DNA from: Coprinus comatus
Lineage: Eukaryota; Basidiomycota; Agaricomycetes; Agaricales; Agaricaceae
Reading direction: 5' to 3'
DNA: 64,000 bases
NCBI GenBank assembly: GCA_034638255.1
Contig: JAWPGT010000042.1
Span: 62,001 to 126,000, forward strand
Shown here: positions 32,933 to 43,897 of the stretch, piece by piece
Layout of the letters: each line of letters begins with the position of its first letter
Numbering within the stretch: position 1 is the first letter of the stretch
Notes under the pieces: model-generated
The model's input: the letters and a program-made list of their open reading frames with translations, nothing else
Databases searched by the model: none
Told to the model about the DNA's origin: nothing
Position numbers and translations under genes: made by a program

Positions 32933-35449
32933 ATGGCTCCAACAGATACCAGTCCACCACGCGTGGCAATTATAGGTGCAGGGTGAGATACTTTTATAGT
33001 CACTGCCTCGGTTCATACTAGGAAGGCTAACATAGGCAATCTGTATTAAAGAACAGGAGGATTGGCGTTGGCAATAAAACTGAAACAACAACTCGGTTAT
33101 GATAATTTCACTGTCAGCTCCTCTCGTTTCTCAATGTCACTTTGTGTTGTATCTAATATGAATTATAGATCTACGAGAAAGGCGATGATGTCGGTGGAAC
33201 CTGGCGTGTATGTATCATTAAACTTCTATTACGTCTATTCTACTAAATCAGATATAGGTGAACGTCTATCCAGTACGTCAACACCTCATTTCCTGCCTAC
33301 CTCATTCTTCTAATATTTCCTTTGGAAATCTAATAGGGGTGCTCTTCGGATGTCCCAATGATTTTCTACTCCCTCTCCACAGACCGTTACGACTGGCCGC
33401 ATTCACATGGAGAATATAAAGACATCCATGATTACTGGAAATTTGTGGCACAGAAATACAACCTTTATTCTAGTATACAATTTCATACCTCTGTCACTTG
33501 CGCTCAATGGGATGATAATCTCAAAGTGTATCGCATTCATCTGAAATCCGAAGGAACAGGAGAAGAGAGGGTGGTGGAGGCAGAAGTACTCGTGTCTGCT
33601 ATTGGTGTGCTAGAGGCTCCTAGGTGGGCTGGGATTGCGGGAAGGGATACCTTTAAAGGAGAGATGTTCCATTCTGCGAGATGGAATTATGGTATTGATT
33701 TAAGGGGAAAGAAGGTTGCGGTTATTGGAAATGGAGCATCTGCGTACGTTAAACTTTCTCCTATAAGGATTGGAAGAATGGCTAAAGGATTCTAACCGGT
33801 TGTGTTTCTTGTAGAACTCAATTTGTTCCGAAAATTACAGAGGATCCGGCTGTTCAGGTCACAGAGTTTTGTAGAACACCGAATTGGTTTATGCCTCCGG
33901 TTGAGTTTACTCTCATTCCACTCCCCATATGTCACTCACTGAACCCCGCAAAACAGATTCGATCAGAATACTCCGCATTCCATCGATGGATACTCAGAAA
34001 TGTACCACTTGTATACTTTCTCACTCGGTTTTCCATGTTTGCTCGTGTATGTCCATTCAAACACAGATGCTGCTCTGTTGAATTTGTATACTCACGATAA
34101 CAACTAGTTGGAGCTATTCTACGCACTCATTTTCGGAAGCGATATTGTTCGTCGCTTTACAACATGGGTGAGTTCTCCAGTATTAGGTGACGATATGGTT
34201 CGTCAAGCCGACCTCGCATTAGATGGCAACGTGGTATATCAAGTCAACTGCTCCAAAGAAACACCTTTCTCGACTCGTTCCTAAATTCCGTGTGTATCCA
34301 TCTGCATTTCTCACTCGACTTACATCATTGAATCCACAAATATAATTAGCTATCGGCTGTAAGCGGGTTATCTTCGACACAAATTTTTTGGCTGCTTTGC
34401 ATCGCCCCAATCTCGATTTGAATTGGGATGGGGTAGAGAGGATCGTAGAGGATGGCATTATCACGAAGAAAGGTATGCTTATGGAACTATGCTCTTTCCT
34501 AGGCGCAACTGACGGAATATTTTAGGGGAGAAATTACCTTTCGATGTCATCATTTTTGGAACTGGATATGCAGCTGTATGTCTACCTTCTTTTCCTTTTT
34601 TCCCTTGGATATTCACTCCGTTGTCGTTTTACCTAGGACAAATTCCCGCTCGAAGTGCATGGCAAGCAAGGAACTATTCAAGAGTATTTCGAGGAGAAGG
34701 AAGGTCCACAGGCGTATAGAGGAACTACGTTCCCTAACTTTCCCAACTTCTTCACTATTTTCGGTACTTCACTTCAGGTCTCTCACACTGTATATCCGTC
34801 ACTGACTTGTGATATAACAATGGCAGGTCCTAACACCGGTACCGGTCACACATCCGTAATATTCACAAATGAAGTCCAGGTGCGTGTGCATTTATATCTC
34901 ATCTTCCAAGCATATCACAAGGTCTTTTGAATTGACAATCACGCATTTATTAGGCCGATTACATCATTCAGGTCATTAAGCCCATCTTGGAACGTAAGGT
35001 GGCAACTATAGAAGTCAAGGCTGAACCTACGGATGCATACAACGAGAAGATTCAAAAGCGTCTCTCAACTTCCGTTTTTACTCAATGTCATTCATGGTAC
35101 CGTGTGGATGGAAAGGGTAAAATCACAAACATTTTCCCTGGGTACGCAATATCTCTCTTGTCTAGTATTCGCATTTGGAGGGGAAAAACTAATTTCTGAA
35201 TTACACTAAAATAGTGCAACGACGTTGTTCTGGCTTTGGTTACGCAAACCCGTATGGAAAGATTATACTGGCCTTGGATTAGAAGCTTGGCTCGAGAGGA
35301 GGAAGCACGAGAAGAGAATAAGGGCTATTAAATGGACTTTGTCCGCAGTAGTCGTCGCTGGTATTGCTGTTGCGTTCGTGTACGCTGTTGGAAACGGTTT
35401 ATTGGATAAGGCGGGTAAATTCTTATTGCGTACTTATCTCCACGAGTAA
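32933..35449 (+). CDS. Flavin-containing / Baeyer-Villiger-type monooxygenase with C-terminal membrane anchor
   Basis: NADPH- and FAD-dependent monooxygenase. ATG at 32933 gives RVAIIGAG-GLALAIKL (FAD Rossmann, joined over an intron), [40 protein letters not shown], then GKKVAVIGNGASATQFVPKI (NADP Rossmann), YIKSTAPKKHLSRLVPKFPIGCKR (joined across an intron), FDVIIFGTGYAA and FGPNTGTGHTSVIF. This order and the GCKR and FGTGYAA blocks match type I BVMOs of the cyclohexanone/phenylacetone monooxygenase group. About twelve exons, all resolved in frame. The C-terminus (WTLSAVVVAGIAVAFVYAVG) is a probable membrane helix, which suggests anchoring to an internal membrane. A co-directional alcohol dehydrogenase starts 545 bp downstream, so the pair may convert an alcohol via its ketone to an ester or lactone. 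Substrate unknown. Confidence 0.83.
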
Positions 35450-35993
35450 ATATTATGGTCCTACTAAATATTGGGATCGATAGGCAGAATGGAAATTCAT
35501 GAGGCTTGAAAGAAATATGTAATAAGATGAAGATTACGAATATGTGAATTAGCCCCTTGCGGGGTATCCTATTACCCCTATTACCCCACATTTACATTCC
35601 CCGACATCCCCGATCAATGTATGTCCCTCGATTCCCATATTGGGATATAAATGCTTCTCTAGCCCCGTTTCTTGAGATGGGCGACACACTGGCGACACAC
35701 ATGATCTTACTCTCTGTCAAATATAACCAATCCCATGTGGTACGTTTCAAAGACATTGTGAAATTGCGGGGTACGGCCTAGTATTATGTAGTAAGCTCGA
35801 GTTTGTCACAGCGGGTAGGCAACTTCTAGTCAATACAAAGTGTTCTGAGGCCCAAGTTCTTAAGCTTGGCACCTATAGCCCAAACATTACAACGAAGCCT
35901 CAATTGAAACTGTCGTTTGCATTTGATTGATTAGCCCACCCCATAAAACCATCTCAACTTTGGAATTCAATTAATACTCTCATCCGATCTACC
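35450..35993. other. Spacer between BVMO and ADH, no gene seen
   Basis: Holds a short imperfect direct repeat (GCGACACACTGGCGACACAC, around 35681-35700). No coding similarity. Confidence 0.4.
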
Positions 35994-37599
35994 ATGTCAG
36001 CTCCTGAGATTCCCAAGACTCAAAAAGCAGCAGTTCTCCATGGAATCAATGAAGAATACAAAATCGAAACATCTTGGCCTGTAACACAACCATCCGAGCT
36101 CAAACCAGGCGAATGCTTGGTTAAACTCGAATATTCGGGTGTTTGCCATTCAGATTTGCATATCATAGGTGCAGATTGGGGAAGAAAACCTATACTCCCT
36201 CTCGTAGGTGGGCATGAAGGCGTGGGTAGGGTTGTAGCCATTGGAGAACATACTATGAATTCTGCGGTCAAGATTGGTGATCGCGTTGGGTTGAAATGGA
36301 TTGCAGGTGTCTGTGAGACGTCAGTCTATTCATCGATTAGTCCAACTCTCTATGACTAATATAATTTAACTTGTAGATGTTCATTTTGCCGCACAGGACA
36401 TGAGAGTTGTGAGTAGATTTAGATTCTTTCATTGATAACCCCCAGCTGATTGGGATCTCGACAGCTTGCCTCAGCAGCTTAACAACTAAGAGCCATGGGT
36501 TCCAAATGCACGGGACATTCCAGGAATATGCAGTATGTCTTATTTTCTCATTCGTTTTATCTCAGAAGATGAACCACCTACGCGATCTAGGTCTCGTATG
36601 TCAACTACGTAACCAAGATTCCCGAAGCACTCGATAGTGCTGCTGCCGCTCCTATTCTTTGCGCTGTAAGTTTCGCCTTGCATTTACTTTTTCTTAAAGG
36701 AATATTTATGAATGTATTGGTAGGGAATGACGGTTTTCAAAGCCCTCAAACAAGCCAATGTATCCATCGGCCAGTGGATTGCCATTCCAGGTGCCGGAGG
36801 AGGTCTCGGTCATCTCGGTCAGTGTATTTGGTCTCTTCACCTATGCGAACAACACAACGCTGAACTGATGATGAAAATAGCCGTACAGTACGCAGTAGCC
36901 AGAGGACTTCGTGTTGTGGCTATCGATACTGGGAACGACAAGAAAGAATTGGCACTAAGTCTCGGCGCAGAGAAATGGGTTGATTTTAAGGAGAGTCAAG
37001 ATTTGATTGCAGATGTCAAGGCAGCTACAGGTGGAGAAGGTCCCCAGGCTGCCGTTATTGCTGCTGGTGATGTAGGTTCTCTGTTTTATTTTTAAAAAAG
37101 TGTTTATCCTTTGGGGCTTATTGGGGGCAGGTGAGACCTTTCCAGCAAGCAGCGATGTATCTCAGGAACACTGGCACACTTGTTGCCGTTGGTATGCCCG
37201 CTGGTGCTGCACTGTTTAACATTCCGATTACCTTAATTATTGCGAAGGTGCGTGGTGCTCTCTTTTTTAAGATTAATGACTGAAATTGAACGAAATTAAC
37301 AGAGCATGACGATTGTTGGTTCCGCCATCGCGTAAGCCTATTTATTCACTCAATCCTCATAAAAAATGAATATCGTTTAACCTATAATTACAGGAATCGT
37401 AATGACGTTGGGGAGGCACTTGAGATTGTGGCCTTGGGTAAGGTAAAATGCAAATTCGAGGTCAGAAAGCTTGAGGATTTGAACCAGTACGTCATATAAT
37501 GCTTTTCGTGCAGACCGCAAACTAAGCTGTAACTTTATTAGAATATTCAAGGATATGAGTGAAGGCAAGATCGCAGGAAGAATTGTGCTTAAGATTTAG
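35994..37599 (+). CDS. Zinc-dependent alcohol dehydrogenase (yeast ADH1-like)
   Basis: Medium-chain NAD-dependent alcohol dehydrogenase, about 350 residues in nine or ten exons. Catalytic zinc ligands C51 ([10 protein letters not shown]), H74 ([10 protein letters not shown]) and the Cys of ILCAG are present. The structural zinc site is complete after splicing: C107, C110, C113 and C121 ([15 protein letters not shown]). The nucleotide site reads [16 protein letters not shown], followed by VVAIDTG with the Asp that favours NAD. The C-terminal half ([37 protein letters not shown]) matches fungal tetrameric ADHs throughout. The stop is at 37599. It oxidises primary or secondary alcohols or reduces aldehydes in the cytosol. 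A decayed relative of the first half lies at about 39.3-39.6 kb, so the locus was once duplicated. Confidence 0.9.
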
Positions 37600-37833
37600 T
37601 GATGTGGTAAACCGATTTTTTAAAGTTCAAGTTGTGAACGTTAGTACATATACGAAAAGTGTATGAACTATTAAGTACCATTACTGTAAATGTAGTTATG
37701 AACAATGTAGTATAAGATTAAAGGAGGCTCTCAGAGTAAGAATGGCTGTAGCACAAGATAATTTTGGAAACGTGGACGTAAGTGTTGAACGTTCAACTGT
37801 CCATGTAAACATGTTAATTGCCCCTATGCAGCA

Positions 37834-38637
37834 TCATGACCTGTGAACAGGGACCACTGTACAAGATCCCATCGACCCCAAACTGCCCGATATTACCGCT
37901 CCAAATCTACTTTGTTCGGAAACTCGCAAGAATGTTTCTGTAATAAGAAACGAAGCAAGTATGACGCCCATTTGGCTCTCATTTTCGGCGACATGGAGGG
38001 TGATTGTACCTGGCATGGCTCCTGTGCTTATACCCCGTCGGATTTGAGCGAGGTTATTATTGGTTGTTGGATTGTACAGCTGTATTATAAGTAAAAAAAA
38101 ATGAGAACACGGAAAGCATTAGCAGACTCACAAGGAGAGTTTCATCAATTCCTTGCATTTCAAGACGCCATTGACTGTCGCGCAATTCCCCGTCCGATAT
38201 CGTTGATACGATTCTGGAAGAACTTTAATGAGGTGAATAAGACTATAAAGTAAAAAATATTTAGACACTCACTTTGAGGGTACGGGAGCCAGCGTCATGC
38301 TAGTACTTGAGTCAAACCGAAGCCATTTTTTGATCTTTCTTTTCGTTTGGTTCATGGTACCACCGAACGAGACAGTGTCAGGCAAGAAGTCGAACCTCTT
38401 GACGACAGCTAGCTCGCAGCCGCTACGAACGTAGATAACAGTAGTCCGTACACCTGTACCAGTTACTTTTGTAGTTATCTCGTAGAGAGGTTGGCCATCG
38501 GAGGATTGGATGACGGAAGAGTTCCATATGTTCTTTGAGCTGAATATTAGCTCTTTCTGGGAGCTCCTCGTGAAGTGAGGCTTCGAAGTAATATCTGAGC
38601 TAGATACGAGTGTAAGCTGAGAGGTGGATGGATTCAT
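37834..38637 (-). CDS. DUF6593-type protein
   Basis: Three exons (38637-38273, 38222-38132, 38079-37834) join in frame to 233 residues. The pattern fits the Agaricomycete DUF6593 family: a LTLVSSSDI opening, a TRSSQKELIF/PLYEITT beta-rich segment, TTVIYVRSG, then after the first intron SRIVSTISDGELRDSQWRLEM, and a final LHVAENESQMGVILASFLITETFLRV helix. Function of the family is unknown. There is no signal peptide or TM segment. Members are usually numerous and variable within one genome. It is convergent with the ADH gene, whose stop lies 234 bp away. Confidence 0.72.
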
Positions 38638-39339
38638 TGATGTGGGTGAGATTTGGGACCTTGTGTACCTTACAGGGTTGTTTTTATAGCTATTGAAAGG
38701 CGACGAGGTCGGGCGAGTACATCTTAAGCCAGCCTGATACCTTCCTGTTTGGAGATCTCAATTATGTGACTCAAGTATCCTGTGCCAAGTTCTAACATGG
38801 ACACATCTCTGCTGATGACTTGCAGTCCGATATAGGTACGGTGATGGCCGCAATATGCCTTTTTTTTCTTGTGATTTCATACTCAGCAGCCCCCTTTGAT
38901 TTCTTTTCGAACAGTGAGAGCCAAATTTAATTTACTTTATGGACTCAGCGGGTTGAAATGACAGTGAGAAAAATTGCAGTGTTTATTTTCGACCACAATG
39001 CGGAGTTAATCAGATCTATTTCTAATTTAATCACTGGCTTATCGCTTCTTGATCTTGGAGTCATTTTCTATGACTCAAACCTAGCTTCGAAGCTCGCAGA
39101 AGAGTCATAGACAAGTATCAGTATCATTTCCTCGATTTCATCTTGAACTTCTATGAGTTTTTAATAACATCCGGAGATCGGGAGCCGTTGCACTCGTAGA
39201 TTATGAAAGTAACCTCTTGGCATAAGTCATATCCTCTCGGATTCCGGGTGTCAAATTATCAACAGGTTATCATCATCATGGATACATAAATGCTACCGCA
39301 GACCACCATATACAAATGACAGTGGTGCAACTCCACTTT
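38638..39339. other. Intergenic stretch, no gene seen
   Basis: 5' flank of the DUF6593 gene and sequence before the ADH relic. No coding similarity. Confidence 0.4.
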
Positions 39340-39600
39340 GACATACCACAAACCAAAGAAGAGGTAGTTCTTCAACATAAGCTCCAAGATGAATGATATA
39401 TTTGCACACTAGAGACATCTCGTCCTGTCACATAGCCTTTGGACATCAAACCAGGGGTATGTCATGTAGACCTACATATCAAGAATTCAGATTGGGAGTG
39501 AACCCTGTATATCTGCTTGTGGTGAACAGATGTTGTTGTGGCTATAGTACATACCAAAACACAGCGGTTAAAGTAGGGGATAGGATTGGTAAAGTAGTTG
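39340..39600 (+). pseudogene. Relic of an alcohol dehydrogenase gene (N-terminal part)
   Basis: Nucleotide similarity to the first exon of the ADH at 35994 can be followed in order: GTAGTTCTTCAACATAAGCT against GCAGTTCTCCATGGAATCAA, ACATCTCGTCCTGTCACATA against ACATCTTGGCCTGTAACACA, AGACCTACATATCAAGAATT against AGATTTGCATATCATAGGTG, and AACACAGCGGTTAAAGTAGG against AATTCTGCGGTCAAGATTGG. The frame is broken by many small changes, and nothing of the later exons is seen. This is the remnant of an old duplication. Confidence 0.7.
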
Positions 39601-39743
39601 CGACACAGAATTATCGGGTTATTGTCGCTTGCGTTGGTATATATTTGATTGAGTATATATCCACTTAGATTATGCACCAGTTTAAGTAAACGACTGGTTG
39701 TTGGGCTGAAGGAATTTCCGGGTATAAATGCACATTGAACCAT

Positions 39744-41634
39744 TCAGGTGAAGAAAACAACTTGGACAGATACATCGCTCCTGCGCCCAACTATTAGCTA
39801 ATAATTCATAATTTATAATGTTAATGACATACCTCCATTTTCTAGATTTCGGCATATTCATTGCCAATAATGCATCCCTCAGATCCTTATCCGCACCTCC
39901 TGTCGCGTTTCTCAATAAATGCAAAGCCACATTCGAATCAGCCATTACAAATCTCTTGGGAATCTTCCATCTTTGATACATGTAAGTATCATCTTGACCA
40001 GATAATCGTACAGGCAAGTCTTTGGTATGATACACTTCCTTGTCCAAAGTAGCAGTTTTGGAATGTTGAGGTGGAGTGGGAGTCGTAGAAGAGCTGATCA
40101 TGGAAGACGTTGAGGGATCATATATCGATACGGATTCATCCCCCATGTTCTCCGGGAAAATGTTCCTCCAATTCGTCCTCAACCAAATCCCAACCAATCC
40201 AATAGCTTCCTCGTTTGTTAAACTTGCCCAGAAACCTTGATTAGCCAGAACAAGAAAATCGCCGGGTTGGGTATAAAAGGTCGTAATTTCCGGTTCAGCA
40301 GTACCGCTTGCCCATGGGTCGGTAGTCTTAATAAGTGGATATTCTTCACTAATTTGTTTTCGTGTATCGGCATCCCACTTCCAAGGGCCATCGCCAAAGG
40401 CATGTACTCGTGCTGGTCGTCGCTTTGTTCTTCTTGGTTGATCATCAGGGAAACCCCACGGAACTTCCTTGTCATCCGTAAGGACATGCACTTCATACGT
40501 CTCTTCTCCATCAACATTGACAACTCTCCTCCCTACCACAGCACGTGAGTTTCCTGCATTAGCCATTGTTAATTGTCTCCCTCCGCTTTCGTAAATTGCC
40601 ACCAGTGCCGAAGAGCCGCAGTGTGCTCGTACTACCCAGTCTACAGCTTCTTCATACGTCATCAAATTCGGTTCGGGTTGCCTCTTCCCTGCTATTTCCT
40701 CTTTGCGTCTCTTTGCAGCATTCAGCCCATATTCTGCAGCCTCATTCACAAGCATGTTATCAACATCCACGAAAGCTTTTCTAATTGCCGCATTGAACGC
40801 CTCAATAGGAGGATAGGGTCTCCCTAGATTAATGCCAGACCAATAATCCATGTTTTCAGGACCTCCACCTAAGTCAACGTGACCGTTTGGAAATGTCGTG
40901 TGCTTGGAGTATGTGTCGGCCAAGGATCCTATGATGGCGCTCGACAGGTTATGACTAAGATAGCTAGACACGAGTGCGCCGTTATGCCCATCATGAATAC
41001 CGAGAAGCACCCAATAGTTATAGGGGAGTACCGTGAAACACGATGACGAAAAACATGTAACTTGAGAACCACTTTAAAAGATATAAAGCATTCGTAAGTA
41101 TAGATTTCTGGAACTACGTGGTTTCGGCAAACATTACCTTGCAAGATTTGCTACGTCATATCTGGCAATTCCGGAGTCTGGGTCTGCTTTCCAAGAACTT
41201 GTATCATCTTTTGAACCATTGATACCATCGGAGTGCCAACAATCAGGATTAAATAACAACATGTCTGGAATTTCAGGCTGGTCGGTTGGACCTCCCCCTG
41301 AGACATCTTCCGTTATCACTTCCGAAGAATCTACTTGTTCTGCTTGTTCTGCAGTTTTCTCGGCAACAGCAGAGGTCGAAGGTCGAGAAGAATCGGCATC
41401 AGTATGCATAGGGGATAATGGGGGGAAGAGGTTTGATTGAAAGGTGTATATTGTTATCCCTCCAACTAAAAAGGTTCCCGTGAGCAGTAGTAGAATATTT
41501 GTGTATTTTCTATGTGGTATGGGGGTCGTTGAATGGTGTCGATGCTGTCTTCGGAAATTATAGGTAATATGTGATCGCGAGAAATAAAAGGATATCTCGG
41601 ATTGATATAGCCTTCGTCGACAACATTTGAGCAT
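39744..41634 (-). CDS. PP2C-like phosphatase, mitochondrial/PDP-like, divergent metal site
   Basis: Three exons (41634-41138, 41071-39833, 39780-39744) give 590 residues. An Arg/His-rich N-terminus followed by a hydrophobic helix (NILLLLTGTFLVGGITIY, about residues 48-65) fits mitochondrial import and anchoring, as in Ptc5/PDP phosphatases. PP2C motifs: GIHDGHNG (D193), GSSALVAIYE, LTMANAGNSRAVVGR, EPEITTFYTQPGDFLVLANQGFW and RSDVSVQVVFF. The motif I Glu/Asp pair (normally NxPIEDR) is not found before D193, and the usual DGLWD has become NQGFWA, so two of the metal-binding positions are missing. Either substrate metals bind differently or this is a pseudophosphatase. The last 12 codons sit in a tiny exon at the same place and phase as in the second copy at 59.3 kb. 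Confidence 0.8.
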
Positions 41635-42274
41635 AGTTCCTACAATTCAGGAGTCTACCTAAGAACGAGTAAGACTAACGTATGAGAATGTTGAAACTTA
41701 AGGATAAGAAATGCAACTTGGGAGATATGCGTACTTATTGTAATAGTTTTATTTAAAGAGTTAGAGGGATGATTTATGTTATGTAGAGACTGGACTCTGG
41801 CCGAAGTTGTAAAGAAGAAACATGTACATCACTGACATAACGGCAGCATTGGTACTCTAGCGTGAACAAAACCACACGCCAATGCTCTAGTCAATCATAT
41901 ACAAACAACGTATATAATATTGTGTTTCTGCCCAATACCTTGATTACTATCATCACTGACACTTGGACTTATCAACAGAGAATGCGCTGAATGTTTTAGT
42001 TGGTTCAATGAAATGATAGAAATGGGTAAGCCATCCCAAATTTGTGTCATTAAATCCAGCGGCACATTGAACCCATCTCACGAATGCGTCGAAGATGTCA
42101 CCCACTTCTACTCCAATCCACATCCGAAGATTGCGGACTTCCTAATTTATCAGATTACTATATACCGCATTGTGGTGATCTGGGGGTAGCGGTATAATTC
42201 AACCAGATAGTAGGCAATAATGAAACAAAATCGATCCATCCGAAACAACCTAAAGTTGGAACTTGTCAGTGATG
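41635..42274. other. Intergenic stretch, no gene seen
   Basis: No coding similarity or repeat recognised between the PP2C gene and the F-box remnant. Confidence 0.4.
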
Positions 42275-43456
42275 CGGTCGTCAACAAAAAATCTCCCAAA
42301 CTAAACATTACCTCTCATTCCCACATTTTCCTGTCAACTACTAAATACTCCCTATCCAACCACAAGCCAAAATCAAATCTCCAACTTGGCAGTGTCCCCA
42401 TTCATTCTTGCTGCAGTGTCGTCCCATTGGAATCGTAAATTCTACACCTCAATTATCGACGTCGGTTTATGCGGGCGTAAATAAATCCAGTTCGGAGCCT
42501 TAAATCTCAAGAATTTCCAGAGAAATCAACGCCTTTCGCTTAGCTTGTCCTCCACAAGATTGGGTAAACGACACATGAAATTTCCACGAGAAACGATTTA
42601 TACACCTCGATGGGTTTCAGAAAATACTGGCGCATTGGTGATCATATACCTCCTCCGAAGGCCACTTAACCTTTCCGACCCACCAAAACTTCCGAAGCCT
42701 GTCGTTCCAGCACATAATCAACTTCAGCAAAATCTATACATACTCAACTCCCCCCTGAAACTCGAACTTCATCACCGAACTCTATCTACAACATCTTTCC
42801 GGACCTCTGACTCGTTTTTTCAATATGTGAAAACCTTCTATGATGTATCCGATATATGGAGTTCTGGGTCATCTCAAAAAGCCTCCGAGCGGAACCTGAA
42901 GCAGCTGGAGGATTCCTTCCCCAACTTGAAGTCGGTGCGATAACTTCGTTCAATACGCACTGTTGTGCTTTATAAAATCATAAAACCGAGTGAAGAAGCA
43001 ACCCGCGTACTGCCCGCACCAGGTTCTTACAACTTAACACGATCTTGGGAATCAATCACTCTCTGTCTAGATCATTTCGTCTGCCGAGAGGGATATGTGG
43101 ATATGTTCGACCATCCAGGAAAGTATATTCGTCGTATACCGAGAACTACTGGCGTTAGAAGTTGGTGCCGAATGTATTACTCTTGCGACATTGCTACTCA
43201 CAGGATTTGATACAAATGAGCAGACTTTTCCTACAGGGGGTCATAGCTTAAGAGCCACTTATAACAAGTGGCCGCTGCTGATGAGGCGTGAATTTCACAA
43301 GGCGGTACCGAAGGCTTCAATATTTCTGTTCAAGTACAAGATGGATTGTGCTAATGTCAAATGGGGTGTTATAACTTGTGGTGCAGAAGGAATTTGACGA
43401 AGCTGGGGTTGATAATGATGTCGATAGAGATCTAGAAGATGGAAAATTAGCGTATT
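42275..43456 (+). pseudogene. Decayed F-box/LRR-like gene (copy 4)
   Basis: Heavily decayed relative of the intact gene at 45701. Recognisable pieces in order: sequence near 42275-42345 matching the F-box helix (GTCAACAAAAAATCTCCC against GTCAATAACAACGAGTCG), SPFILAAVSSHWN near 42391-42430, a poorly conserved middle with several stops, and FHKAVPKASIFLFKYKMDCA followed by NVKW near 43300-43360. The end GAAGATGGAAAATTAGCGTA (about 43437-43456) matches the family terminator EDGKL. Stops and shifts occur throughout. It lies just upstream of, and in the same orientation as, the two intact copies, so a tandem array of three is likely. Confidence 0.72.
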
Positions 43457-43897
43457 ATTTATCTGACACTTTTTTTATCTGATAAGAACACAAAGTTAAG
43501 ACTACATGATGATAGTCAGTAAATAGTGGAACGAAGAGCGGGTATAGATACTAACCTCAGATTTGAAGACGAGAACTGAGGGTACATTGAGACGCGCATA
43601 TAGTTTAAGTACATACACATGAATAATAGAAACGGTCAAAGCACAGAAGATGAGTAATAAGAAAAATCACGGGCATTGCAATCGTGTAGTTTGGACCATT
43701 CTTACACTGCCGCACACGTTCTTGACATGTGTTTGCCATATCCAAATCCAACATTATCAATTCCTTTTTTTATCACCCATACTTATATTCTTATATTTCA
43801 AGTTCTGACGATCCTAGTCCTGAATCTATTGAATTTGGGATCCACGCGTGACGTTTTGATAGTCACGAGTCACACGCACAGCTTCTATCCTGCCAAA
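43457..43897. other. 5' flank of intact F-box gene
   Basis: In-frame sequence without a stop extends upstream of the chosen ATG to 43676 and would encode a hydrophobic stretch, but no paralogue has it, so it is treated as non-coding. Confidence 0.4.

Noticed and set aside
34160..34350. Stop and frame change inside the monooxygenase gene
   Set aside because: Two introns (ending before ATGGCAACG and before CTATCGGC) join TTW to MATWYIKSTAPKK and KFP to IGCKR, the normal order in BVMOs.
43676..43897. N-terminal hydrophobic extension of the F-box gene at 43898
   Set aside because: The frame is open, but paralogues start at the equivalent of 43898 and membrane anchors are not a family feature.
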